This document shows, piece by piece, positions 55,618 through 64,000 of a DNA stretch of 64,000 bases. This DNA is from an uncultured Clostridia bacterium (lineage in GTDB: Bacteria; Bacillota; Clostridia; Lachnospirales; CAG-274), in NCBI GenBank assembly GCA_947630725.1, contig CANRIS010000003.1, forward strand, positions 162,321 through 226,320. The letters are read 5' to 3'. The translations under genes were made by a program, and so were the position numbers. The notes beneath the pieces are model-generated. The model made no database searches, was not told where the DNA came from, and saw only the letters and a list, made by a program, of their open reading frames with translations. Position 1 is the stretch's first letter. Every line of letters starts with the position of its first letter.

Positions 55618-57211
55618 TGATATAAACCAAGAGCTTTTTAAAAAGTTCAGGCTCCTGTGCAATATTGTAAGACAGGACAGGGCTCCCCAGCTTAAGGTAG
55701 ATCTTGGCAGAATAGAACACATTATAAATGAAAAATTACCCGACACAGTAAAGAAGAATGCTCCACCCGACTACTATGAGCTTTATATGGACTTTAAAAA
55801 TGAATATGAAAAATTCAGGGATTTCATACTTTATGACAGGCTTATAGGAAAAAGCATTGTGGCTCTCGGCGGCGGCTTTTCAAGCGGAAAATCCAGCTTT
55901 TTAAATGCCCTTAACGGAGAGCCTGCCCTGCCCGAGGACATAGACCCTACCACATCTGTGCCTACTTATATAGTAAACGGCAGCGAGTACGAGGTTCAGG
56001 GCATAAATATATTTGACAAAAAGGTGAATATAGAGCTTAACGAGATAAAGCAGATTTCTCACGGTTTCGGAGATATTTATGACGATGACGATGAGAAGGT
56101 GGATATTGGGGGAGATATAACATTGGGACACATACTTGAAAGCATATTCCTTTCTACTCCAAAACAGATTTATGAAAATATCGCCTTCCTCGATACTCCC
56201 GGTTATTCAAAGCCTGACGACAAAAATCATACCGCAAGAACAGATGAACAGATAGCAAGGGGTCAGCTCAATTCCGCAAACTTCATAATTTGGTTTGTAC
56301 AGGCGGACGCGGGTACAATAACTGAGGAGGATATAAAATTCATAAAGACATTAAGAGACGATATACCAAAGCTCATTGTGCTTACCAAGGCAGACAAGAA
56401 GCCAAAAGAGGACATCGACAGCATAGTTTCCAAAATAAAAGACACCCTTGAAATAAAAGGCATAAGGTATGTGGACGTGTTTGCCTTTTCAAGCCGTGAG
56501 GAAGGCTTTGACGGCGATAAGATAAGGGAGCAGATTTCAAAGTGGAACAAGAAAATTTCCGAGACTAATTTCGCCAAAAATTTCAAGGTTATTTTTGCAC
56601 GCTGCCGTGATTTCTACGATGACGCCATAGAAGACGAAGGCAGAGAGCTGCAGCGTCTCAACTCCTCCTATACCGACCTTGGCGCAGAGGACATAGACCC
56701 AAAAATTACAGAGCCTATAAAAATTATTATAAATGGCACAAGGAAGAACATAGAGGGGCTTAAGGAAATCCGCAAAAGCATAAAGGAGCTTCAGGACGAA
56801 TTTTTTACCGAAATAAAGATAGTTGCTGACAGAGTGGGCATAGATATGCCTGAACCAAGCGATATCGACCTTATAAAGGACAACGCCTCCGACCCTATTG
56901 TTATATTTGAGGAATACACGAAAAAAAATGGCATAAAGACGGACAAGGCGCTTGTGGATATGCTTATGGAAACCTTTGAGGATATAAAGCCCGTATTTAA
57001 CAAGCAGGCAGGCGGCAGTGAGTACGCCTCAGCACTTAGCGGCATTATAAAAGCCAACTGCATCTTAAGCCCCGATGAAATAAGGTTTGATGTCAATTTG
57101 TATGCCGAGGAATACAGAAATTTCATTAACATAATCAAGTCTGAGAAGAATCGATTAATTGAAGCCGATAAAAACACTGAGGAATATAAAAGAATTATAA
57201 GCGAAATATAA
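55604..57211 (+). CDS. Dynamin-like GTPase (DLP1)
   Basis: 535 residues. G1 P-loop GGGFSSGKSSFLNAL (about 92-104), G2 Thr in DPTTSVPTYI, G3 FLDTPGYSKPDD and G4 VLTKADKKPK, a dynamin-superfamily layout with an N-terminal helical segment (1-85) and a C-terminal helical stalk (about 345-535). I see no membrane helix, so membrane contact may come from a partner. GAGGAG stands 7 bases before the ATG. Bacterial dynamins remodel membranes; pairs such as LeoA/LeoBC act in vesicle release and phage defence. Role here is inferred. Confidence 0.85.
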   Translation: MSYYDDINQELFKKFRLLCNIVRQDRAPQLKVDLGRIEHIINEKLPDTVKKNAPPDYYELYMDFKNEYEKFRDFILYDRLIGKSIVALGGGFSSGKSSFLNALNGEPALPEDIDPTTSVPTYIVNGSEYEVQGINIFDKKVNIELNEIKQISHGFGDIYDDDDEKVDIGGDITLGHILESIFLSTPKQIYENIAFLDTPGYSKPDDKNHTARTDEQIARGQLNSANFIIWFVQADAGTITEEDIKFIKTLRDDIPKLIVLTKADKKPKEDIDSIVSKIKDTLEIKGIRYVDVFAFSSREEGFDGDKIREQISKWNKKISETNFAKNFKVIFARCRDFYDDAIEDEGRELQRLNSSYTDLGAEDIDPKITEPIKIIINGTRKNIEGLKEIRKSIKELQDEFFTEIKIVADRVGIDMPEPSDIDLIKDNASDPIVIFEEYTKKNGIKTDKALVDMLMETFEDIKPVFNKQAGGSEYASALSGIIKANCILSPDEIRFDVNLYAEEYRNFINIIKSEKNRLIEADKNTEEYKRIISEI

Positions 57212-57222
57212 GGGGGAGGAAT

Positions 57223-58362
57223 ATGGAAATAAAAAAAATAAATGCTCTCAGAGAGTATATAAAAAATACAAAGGCTGAGAGATATCCCATAGAAAATGAA
57301 TATTTTAAGGATAAGGAGGATTATGTCAAAAATCTCTATCTTAAAATGCTTGCTGCTATAATACTGCAGGGGGAAGAAGCAGACGAAGCCAAAACCACGT
57401 TTTTTGGCAGACTTGTGGCAGGAATAAGCACAGATTACGATTCTAAATTTTATATTAAGGAAGCTCTTGAAATAAGCACAGAGGATTTTGAAAGCTTTGT
57501 GGAAGAATTTAGCACTAAGCCCATAAAATATCGCTTTGCTCTTGACGCCCTCCTGCTTCTGACAATTTCAGAATATAGTGAGGAGCAGACAGAGCTTGTG
57601 GCAGGTATTATTGAAAGTTTAAAAATAGGCAGAGAAGATATGAAATTTATGTCAGCCCTTACTGTATATGTGATGGAGCTTGGTGAAAAGAAAATGGATT
57701 CTTTCGGATATAATATGCCAAAAGAATTTAAGATTGACTTTATTATGGATTATCTGAATCTTTTTCCCTCCTACTGGGTATACTTAACAGACGAAAAACT
57801 ATTTTTTGTAAATGTAGAAGATGAAACAGAAGATGAAGATGGCGATAAATACATTGAAATTAAAAATTCAAAATATGTTTATATTAAAAATTGTGAAATA
57901 AAAGTTAGCCTTAGATTTAATAGCTTTGTTAAGAAATTAAATATTGATAATTGTTTATTCTGTGATATTATTTCAAAATACAGAATAATAGATGCAATCA
58001 ACGGAGCTGATTATATATCAATCAAGGACAGCCAATTCAGAAACTGCGTATATAACTACAGTAGAAGTAGTTATGACTGGAAGCCTTTGGGCGGTGTAAT
58101 ATATTCGGAAAATGACGACTGCAAAACAGAGATATCGGGCTGTAAATTTACAGATATTATCACAAGGAATTCACAAAATTTTTATTCCTCAGAAATTATA
58201 TGTAAAAGTAATAATGCAGATGTTTCAGACTGCATATTTGCAAACTGTTGGAATTACCACGGTGGTAATAATATTGACCCTAATAATAGTCAAAGGACTT
58301 TATTTGCAGAAGGTACGGCAAATAATAACAACAAAGTCATAAACAGCGCAAATTTTTCATAA
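57223..58362 (+). CDS. Unknown protein: TerB-like helical domain plus beta-helix tail
   Basis: 379 residues with no signal peptide. Residues about 30-150 are all-helical (YLKMLAAIILQGEEADEA, FALDALLLLTISEYSEEQTEL, GREDMKFMSALTVYVMEL) and look TerB-like. From about 200 to 375 short repeats of the form KNSKYVYIKNCEIKV, KKLNIDNCLFCDI, YISIKDSQFRNC, KTEISGCKFTDI and ADVSDCIFANC suggest a right-handed parallel beta-helix rich in Asn and Cys turns. No catalytic residues are evident. The helical domain is shared with the next protein. GGGGGAGG precedes the ATG. Confidence 0.7.
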   Translation: MEIKKINALREYIKNTKAERYPIENEYFKDKEDYVKNLYLKMLAAIILQGEEADEAKTTFFGRLVAGISTDYDSKFYIKEALEISTEDFESFVEEFSTKPIKYRFALDALLLLTISEYSEEQTELVAGIIESLKIGREDMKFMSALTVYVMELGEKKMDSFGYNMPKEFKIDFIMDYLNLFPSYWVYLTDEKLFFVNVEDETEDEDGDKYIEIKNSKYVYIKNCEIKVSLRFNSFVKKLNIDNCLFCDIISKYRIIDAINGADYISIKDSQFRNCVYNYSRSSYDWKPLGGVIYSENDDCKTEISGCKFTDIITRNSQNFYSSEIICKSNNADVSDCIFANCWNYHGGNNIDPNNSQRTLFAEGTANNNNKVINSANFS

Positions 58363-58390
58363 GCGGCACAAATAACGAGGAGGATATTTT

Positions 58391-59410
58391 ATGAACATTA
58401 CAGACATACAGCTTGAGCTCAGAAAAATTGAAGAACAGCTTAAGGCTTTGGAGGTTGAGCTGGAGGAATTTAAGCCCGATAAAAATAAAATAAATGAAAG
58501 TCAACTCAAGGAAATAGAGAGACTTGCCAAAAAAATACCTATTAAAAATAAGGCGATTAAGGCAGCTGACGAAAGTGTAAAAAAATATTACATTCAGTTT
58601 TTGTCTATGCTTGCTTATAATGACGCCAAAAAAGTCGAGGACAAGCTTCTGTTTATATGCCGTGTAGCCTACGGCGCAGACTATAATTTATCTGCAAGCG
58701 AAATAAAGCTGTTGGGAGCGGACACAAATCAGAACACCCCGGGAGATATAATAGACCATGCGGGCAAATACTATATGTGGCTCATTACGGACGCCCTTAT
58801 TGTGGCATCTTTAGGAGGTACGCCCAGTGAGGACAATATAAAGCTTATAACTACTGTGGCAAGCACAATGGGCTGCAGCAGGGAGGATATGAGGCTTATC
58901 TCAACCGTTGTCACCTGTGTACTTAAAAACAACTTTGACCCTCTTGATAAGCTTGAAATAAACTCCGGAAAATATCTGGGCATTTTTACACGCTACATAC
59001 CTGAAGAGTGGCTTATTAAAAGAAGAGCAGCTGTACCCTTTGATAAAGAAAAACAGGTGGCAACTGCTGTTTATGTAAAAAACGGAGATGCTATAATAAG
59101 CGAGCAAAAAATATATAGATTCCACAAAATTGAAAAATATAATGATATGCTTCATTATTATGATAAAGAATTAGTTTCAGGCAGAATTTATGAAAAGGCA
59201 CCCTCAGACGGCATAGTTCTTATAGATTATTCCGAAAGTAAATACAGCTATGCCGATTACGTTCAAAGAGGAGGAAAACATGACATGCTCAATTTATTCA
59301 ACCAAAAAAGAGAAAAAAAAGACAAATACTATATAGTCAACTATTTTTATATAGTCAACTGTTTTGACGATGAGGAAGATGTCATAAAATATTTTGGCGG
59401 CAAAAAATAA
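58391..59410 (+). CDS. Unknown protein: coiled coil plus TerB-like helical domain
   Basis: 339 residues. An N-terminal coiled coil (1-60, LELRKIEEQLKALEVELEEF) is followed by a helical domain (about 65-180) that aligns with the preceding protein: YIQFLSMLAYNDAKKVED, MWLITDALIVASLGGTPSEDN, CSREDMRLISTVVTCVL. The C-terminal part (about 190-339) is beta-rich and unrecognised (RYIPEEWLIKRRAAVPF; YYIVNYFYIVNCFDDEEDVI). GAGGAGG stands 7 bases before the ATG. Its place between two dynamin-like genes implies a shared complex or regulatory role. Confidence 0.7.
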   Translation: MNITDIQLELRKIEEQLKALEVELEEFKPDKNKINESQLKEIERLAKKIPIKNKAIKAADESVKKYYIQFLSMLAYNDAKKVEDKLLFICRVAYGADYNLSASEIKLLGADTNQNTPGDIIDHAGKYYMWLITDALIVASLGGTPSEDNIKLITTVASTMGCSREDMRLISTVVTCVLKNNFDPLDKLEINSGKYLGIFTRYIPEEWLIKRRAAVPFDKEKQVATAVYVKNGDAIISEQKIYRFHKIEKYNDMLHYYDKELVSGRIYEKAPSDGIVLIDYSESKYSYADYVQRGGKHDMLNLFNQKREKKDKYYIVNYFYIVNCFDDEEDVIKYFGGKK

Positions 59411-59428
59411 GCATAAGGGGGTGTACAT

Positions 59429-60811
59429 ATGAAAATATTTTCAAACGAAAAAACCTATTCCGGAATAAAACTCTTTAATGAAAGCATCTGTGCTGCGGCA
59501 GAAAGACTTAAGCCTCCGGCTGTGGACTTAGCCGAGGAGAAAGACATAAAAGATCTTGCGGCTTTTATTAAGAATTTCGGCATAAAGTCAAATGACCTTT
59601 TAAGTGAAAACAGAAAGCTGAATATAGGCGTTGTGGGACAGGTAAAGGCGGGGAAATCGACCTTTTTAAACACTCTGCTCTTTGATGGAAGGGAAATACT
59701 CCCCAAAGCGGCAACTCCCAAAACAGCGGCTCTCACAAAGATGGAATATTCTGACAAAAACAGTATAGAAATAGAATATTATAACCTCGAGGAGTGGAAG
59801 GATCTTGAAGAAAACGCCAAAATAGACAATGACAGCGATGTTTTTACATCTGCAAGGGAAATAATGGCTATGATGAAAAAACGCAGCATAGACCCTTATG
59901 AGTATGCGAAAAGGGAAAAAGAATACATTGAATTTGACACCTATGACGACCTTATTCTGAGACTTAACGACTATGTGGGCGAGGACGGTAAATATACTCC
60001 CCTTGTAAAGGCGGTAGTGCTGCATCTGAACAGACCCGAATTTGAGGGACTTTCAATAGTTGATACCCCCGGCCTTAACGACCCTATTGTTTCAAGAACC
60101 CTCAGAACAAAGGAGTTTATAGAGGTATGCGATGTGGTTTTCTTTTTAAGCAAGTCCTCGTACTTTCTCGACCAAAGTGACTCGAATCTTCTTTTTGCTC
60201 AGATGCCCGAAAAGGGTGTAAAAAAGCTGGTTCTTATTGCGAGCAAATATGACGATGCCATATTTGATGTTTTAAGTCCAAAGGTAAAGGTAACGGACAG
60301 CCCCTTCAGCGAGGATGATACAAAGGCCGACAATATACCCGATGCCTGCAAAAAGGTAGTCCGAAAACTCAGAGGAAGTGCAAGAAGGCAGATAAAAAAC
60401 TTGATAGAGAAAGAGAGGTTAATAGAAAACAACGATGTTATCATAAAGACCCTAAAAGAATGTAAGGGGCCTCTGTTTGTCTCTTCAATTGCGCATAATA
60501 TGATAGGTAAGGCGCCCTCAGACTACAACAAGGAAGAGCAGAATTTGTACAAGCGCTTGGAGTCGTATTCAGAGGATATTGATGAGACGCTGAAGCTGAT
60601 CGGAAATATTGACGATGTAAAAAGAGTGTTTGATGAGGTTGCTGCCCAAAAGGAGAGCATACTTATACGTAAGATAGAGGAATTTATTCCCACCAATGAA
60701 ACTGAATTCAGAACGATTTTAAACGGCTTTAAAAACAAGTCGGAAAAAAAGCTCAAGCTTCTTTCGGGCAATGACAGGGATGCCATAATAAAACAGAAAA
60801 ATGCGGCATAG
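59429..60811 (+). CDS. Dynamin-like GTPase (DLP2), N-terminal part ending at an in-frame amber codon
   Basis: 460 residues before TAG at 60809. G1 GVVGQVKAGKSTFLNTL, G2 in KAATPKTAALTKM, G3 IVDTPGLNDPIVS, and SKYDD in the G4 position. The GTPase domain (about 60-340) is followed by the first stalk helices. The frame continues open for another 268 codons after the amber, with dynamin-like sequence, so the original protein was about 728 residues; CAG to TAG is the simplest change. GGGGGTG stands 5 bases before the ATG. As it stands the product lacks most of the stalk. Confidence 0.82.
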   Translation: MKIFSNEKTYSGIKLFNESICAAAERLKPPAVDLAEEKDIKDLAAFIKNFGIKSNDLLSENRKLNIGVVGQVKAGKSTFLNTLLFDGREILPKAATPKTAALTKMEYSDKNSIEIEYYNLEEWKDLEENAKIDNDSDVFTSAREIMAMMKKRSIDPYEYAKREKEYIEFDTYDDLILRLNDYVGEDGKYTPLVKAVVLHLNRPEFEGLSIVDTPGLNDPIVSRTLRTKEFIEVCDVVFFLSKSSYFLDQSDSNLLFAQMPEKGVKKLVLIASKYDDAIFDVLSPKVKVTDSPFSEDDTKADNIPDACKKVVRKLRGSARRQIKNLIEKERLIENNDVIIKTLKECKGPLFVSSIAHNMIGKAPSDYNKEEQNLYKRLESYSEDIDETLKLIGNIDDVKRVFDEVAAQKESILIRKIEEFIPTNETEFRTILNGFKNKSEKKLKLLSGNDRDAIIKQKNAA

Positions 60812-61615
60812 TCTCAGATAAACAGCATAAAGTCTGATATTGCAGTTTTATTCGGAGAATGGATTTCAAAGTTAGAAAGCCGGAAGCTAAAGACCACCGG
60901 CGAAATAAGGGCAGCTTTGAGAGAGCACAAAAATGTTCGGGAAAGGACAGGGGAAGAACAGCATGAAGAGTATTATACTACCTATAAATATGAATTTCTG
61001 ATTTTTAAATTGGGAAAGGAAACCCATTCCTATACCACCACAACAACCTACACCTATCTGTGCGTTTCCGACATTACAGACAGCCTGAGAAATTATGTGA
61101 TGGAATGTGCAGGCAAAATAGAAAACGCCTTTGAGTCTACTATAAGTCAAAAGGAGATGAAAAGGAGGCTGCTTTCCACCGTTAAACAAAATTTCGATAC
61201 CGGAAGTGAAAACTATGATGCTTCTCTTTTCATATTAATAGTTGAAAGATTTGTGAACAAAATCGAATTTCCTATTATAAAAATCGAAACCGAAGAAGCC
61301 GTAAGCAACATTGCCTCCAGCTTTAGTGGGGAGATAAGAAACTCCTCCGACAAGGACAGTCTGCGCAGGGCGTACAGCTCCGCCCTTGAAAAATTCTACA
61401 ATATTCTCATAAAGGAGCTTGAAAAAAATATAATATCCTTCAAAAAAGGGCTTGAGGAAATACAGGAAAGCATTCAGACAGAGCTTCTGAAAGATGTAAA
61501 CAGCGAATTTAACGAAATATCCGCCAAATTTGAAAACAAAGAAAGGGAAATAGAAAAGTATAAGAGTTATATTTCCGCCCTTGAAAACGAATTAAAAATA
61601 ATTAATGTGTACTGA
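60812..61615 (+). pseudogene. C-terminal stalk half of DLP2, separated by the amber codon
   Basis: Same frame as 59429-60811. It begins SQINSIKSDIAVLFGEWIS and includes THSYTTTTTYTYLCVSDITD, the strand-helix segment typical of bacterial dynamin-like stalks. It ends in a long coiled coil (ENKEREIEKYKSYISALENEL). An internal ATG at 60917 has no ribosome site, so separate translation is doubtful. Confidence 0.75.
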
Positions 61616-61679
61616 TTAAATATTATAAAAATAATTGCAAATGACATAATAAGTAAAATCATCTCTCGCATTTGATGAG

Positions 61680-61712
61680 GCCTTCGTGACAGCATTTTCA
61701 CGAAGGCTTTTT
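61680..61712 (+). terminator. Terminator of the dynamin-like operon
   Basis: Stem GCCTTCGTGA / TCACGAAGGC with an 8-base loop followed by TTTTT, 65 bases after the DLP2 frame ends. Confidence 0.85.
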
Positions 61713-61917
61713 AAGCTTGTTTTTTACATATTGATTCTGATTATGCTTAAGTTTGAGTTTGAGTTTGCATACAAATATTTCAAGCCCATATCATGCAAAA
61801 CAAGCCATGAGATAAGCATACCCATCCACGTCAAAAATTTTTCTGATATAGTTTATCTTTGTTTAAATGATACAACCACTTTATACGCACAGCACAAAAA
61901 ACCTATGGCGAATTAAA
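61713..61917. other. A+T-rich gap, no gene seen
   Basis: Contains a short TTTGAG repeat (about 61750-61768) and no supported coding frame. It separates the operon terminator from an IS3 fragment. Confidence 0.4.
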
Positions 61918-62074
61918 TTAAGCAACAAACCGGCTTCTTAATTCAAGCAGAGTCAGTTTTGTTTTCAGCTGAATCAGTTGTCTCGCCTCAGCAAAAATTT
62001 TGATCTTTGTTCTGTATATACACTCTGTTTTGAGTATAGAAAAGAGATTTTCAGCTAAGGTATTATCATATGAG
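61918..62074 (-). pseudogene. IS3-family transposase C-terminal remnant
   Basis: The minus strand reads SYDNTLAENLFSILKTECIYR, then TKIKIFAEARQLI and LKTKLTLLELRSRFVA before a stop. This is the end of an IS3 OrfB integrase (catalytic Glu region and C-terminus). About 15 residues usually found between FAEARQLI and the LTPLE motif are missing, so it is an internally deleted relic. Confidence 0.8.
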
Positions 62075-62081
62075 TTCTAAC

Positions 62082-62322
62082 GTCTTGACATTGACAATGT
62101 AATATCTTTTACTATTTCTTTTTCTATTATGACATCATTTCCGACGCCTTTTCCTATATTTCATTTTACCTTAGTACATTTTTTATGACATAAAACAATA
62201 AATTCCGTATAGCTGCCTGAAAAATTTTAAATTATGTACTTAGAAATCTGTTGATAACCCTGATAAACAGTGCTACCTTTCCATTTTCCGACTGTAACAA
62301 TATTGTCAGCAGTAGGTAACCG
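62082..62322. other. Gap with decayed sequence
   Basis: No supported gene. A short minus-strand frame (62223-62322, with NIVTVGKWKGSTVYQGYQQ) is open but unrecognised. Confidence 0.3.
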
Positions 62323-62381
62323 CTCTTATTCTTAAGGTTTTTCTGATTTCTTTCGGAATAACGACCCTTCCCAAATCATCT
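62323..62381 (-). repeat. 59-bp near-identical copy of part of spoVT
   Basis: Matches 54314-54372 with three mismatches by my alignment and in the same orientation; the minus strand reads DDLGRVVIPKEIRKTLRIR, the AbrB core. Neither the spoVT start codon nor the rest of the gene follows. It abuts the 3' end of the recombinase relic. Confidence 0.8.
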
Positions 62382-62382
62382 G

Positions 62383-63732
62383 ATTATGTCAAGTAGGTGC
62401 AAAAAAATTTTTTGATTTTCCAAGAAGTCGGATAGATCAAAAGGTTTCGGCTCTTTGAGCTGTTCGTCTGCAAGCCGCTCAAACCGTTTACCCTGTCCTG
62501 CTGCTCCGAAGCTGCCGGCTTGGAAAAATGGTTTTGCTCAAGCTGATGTTCACAATCTGCAAATTGTTCTTTAAGGTCATTCTGCTTTGTTGTCAGTGCG
62601 TCTTTGGCTGAGAGATATTCCTCGGCAGTAAGGGCTTTATCCCGATACTGTTCATACAGGCTGAACTTCTCCCGGTCAATCTCATCAAGCTGTTTCTTAA
62701 ACAGTAAAAGTTTAACTGTAAGCTCGCCGCTCTTGCGATGGGCTTATTTTCGCTTCTTGTCTACATCGACTTTCACGATCTGGATTTGCTTTTTCAGAGC
62801 TTCAAAAATCATTTCTTCAAGTGTAGTTTTGCGCCAATGGACATTTTCGCAGGGTGTCTCATCATGGTAGCGGTAGCGATGTGACGGACACGCAAAGACC
62901 GTCCCGTTGGCTTTTTCGAGCTTCCCACCGCAGTGAGCGCAGAAGAATACACGATCTGATCTGTTATGGGCTGTCCTCGACGATTTACGCCGTCTTTGAA
63001 TAGCAGCCATTGCAGCTTCGTATTCTTCAGTAATAACAATAGCGTCGTGGGCATTCTCTTTGATATACCATTCTTCTTTCTGAACTCTGCGCTTGTTTTT
63101 GTCGCGGATAAACCGGCTCTCCCTCGTATGATTTACCATTGTACCAGTGTACTTGATATTGTCAATAAGAAGAACACTTCTATGCGTCCATTGAGGCTTT
63201 CCGTGAGAAAAACTTCTTTTAATGTTCTTGACCTCGGAAAGAGTAGGCACACCTTCTGTGTTCAACTCCTTTGCGATAGCAGTGCAGGATTTCCCGGATA
63301 TAACATCCATATAAATCCGGCGAACAACCGGTGCGGTTTCTTCATCAATAATAAGATGATGTTTCTTCCCCGGAGCTACTTTGCAGCCATACGGGACTAC
63401 ATTAATGTAGTTACATTCTTTCTGCTTCATGTTCATAGCAGACTTGACCCTTTTGGAGAGGTCCTTGCTGTAATAGTTATAAATCAGGCTGCGGAACGCA
63501 ATGTCCATGCCTATCGTTTTACCTTCGTGCTTTATGCTGTCGTAATGATAGTTGATTGATTTGAAGCGGATTCCAAGGAACGGGAAAATATGCTCCAAAT
63601 AATCGCCAACTTCAAGATAGTCTCTGTCGAAGCGAGACAAGTCCTTAACTACGATGCAACTGATTTCTCCGTGCTTCGCAAGCTCAATCATGCGCCGGAA
63701 GTCAGGTCGGTCAAAAGCTGAGGTTAGATAAC
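62383..63732 (-). pseudogene. Large serine recombinase relic
   Basis: The longest intact segment ends at TAA 62744. It includes AFDRPDFRRMIELAKHGE, VVKDLSRFDRDYLEVGDYLE and SKDLSKRVKSAMNMK of the resolvase domain, the recombinase domain (CTAIAKELNTEGVPT, YTGTMVNHT) and the zinc ribbon (CAHCGGKLEKANG ... CPSHRYRYHDETPCEN), as in TnpX/Tn4451-type enzymes. The N-terminal catalytic Ser region is lost: sequence upstream of about 63732 is unrelated. After the TAA the same frame continues with a recombinase coiled coil (LLLFKKQLDEIDREKFSLYEQY), and a frameshift follows near 62490. The element is dead. Confidence 0.85.
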
Positions 63733-64000
63733 GATACTTTTGAAAACACAGGAAAATCAAGGTTTTTCGAGCGACGGACAAGCTGGTATTTGTACTAACA
63801 ACTGAATATCGACCGCAAAGGCGGCGTTTCTCAATCCCTAACCGGGAGAACAGGAACGCCGCTTTTTTTATGCCCTCTGTTACGCAATAGGGGCGAAAAA
63901 AGCCTTGATTTATGCGGCTTTGCGGACGCAAAAACCGAGGGGCAAGGGATTTATACCTTATCCCCCCAAAACCGCGTTTCTACTGCGTAACAAATCCACG
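63733..64000. other. Right-edge region with a plus-strand terminator
   Basis: Hairpin GCGGCG-TTTCTC / GAGAA-ACGCCGC (63821-63862) is followed by TTTTTTT on the plus strand. No gene on either strand is convincing, although the minus frame of the recombinase relic stays open to 63931 with unrelated sequence. It is probably debris of a mobile element continuing beyond the window. Confidence 0.5.

Noticed and set aside
60809..60811. Amber codon as a pyrrolysine site
   Set aside because: No pyl genes or insertion element are visible, and a Gln codon at this place fits; point mutation is simpler.
60917..61615. Independent gene starting at ATG 60917
   Set aside because: It is in the same frame as the upstream dynamin-like gene with no stop between except the amber; no ribosome site precedes it.

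Overview
The window looks like a chromosome segment of an anaerobic, spore-forming, gut-type member of the Clostridia. Evidence: a SpoVT-type regulator, a YlmC/YmxH-like PRC-barrel protein, a signal-less sporulation-type amidase, SLH-type surface attachment, a T-box-like leader, Firmicutes-style Shine-Dalgarno sites and TTGACA/TATAAT promoters, and a butyryl-CoA:acetate CoA-transferase. I cannot name genus or species from the sequence. The core is about mid-40s %GC by eye; the stretch from about 54.4 to 62.4 kb is visibly richer in A+T.

Layout. 0-5.3 kb (minus): two secreted carbohydrate-active proteins, a GH18-like protein running off the left edge and a 1385-residue pectin methylesterase/SGNH esterase/SLH protein. 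5.4 kb: tRNA-Pro(GGG). 5.7-9.5 kb (plus): an M24 aminopeptidase P, a DUF2161-type nuclease-like protein, a SEC-C methionine aminopeptidase, an esterase and a YlmC/YmxH protein. 9.6-11 kb (minus): two small membrane proteins and a flavodoxin-like reductase. 11-17.8 kb (minus): a compact histidine operon hisZGDBHAFIE behind a consensus promoter. 17.8-26.7 kb (minus): traX-like, mfd, pth, a butyryl-CoA transferase, a YnbB-type PLP enzyme and miaA. 26.7-29.9 kb (minus): a cassette of S24/S26-like peptidase, ABC exporter, HPr-kinase-like protein and PqqD-like protein, suggestive of RiPP processing but with no visible precursor. 29.9-31.1 kb: GH105 hydrolase. 31.3-33.6 kb (plus): metF and metY. 33.7-43 kb (minus): an ECF sigma/anti-sigma pair, a two-component system and a TolC-like/RND/MFP tripartite efflux operon, which is notable in a probable monoderm. 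43.4-53.3 kb: rarA, sfsA, a methyltransferase, hslO, a YhaN/SbcC-SbcD pair, an amidase and trpS with a T-box-like attenuator.

54.4-64 kb is accessory. Downstream of spoVT a broken ISAs1-type transposase has cut into an operon of dynamin-like GTPases: the tail of one probable dynamin-like protein, an intact one, two proteins sharing a TerB-like helical domain (one with a beta-helix tail), and a second dynamin-like protein split by an in-frame amber codon. An IS3 remnant, a 59-bp near-copy of the spoVT start and a decayed large serine recombinase follow. This operon is my leading candidate for a poorly described system; it resembles bacterial dynamin (Leo/Eleos-type) membrane or anti-phage modules, but the copy here looks damaged.

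Two intergenic arrays of back-to-back perfect hairpins (22.67-23.09 kb and 52.09-52.23 kb) share stem design and partly share a core sequence. They are the most striking non-coding structures here.
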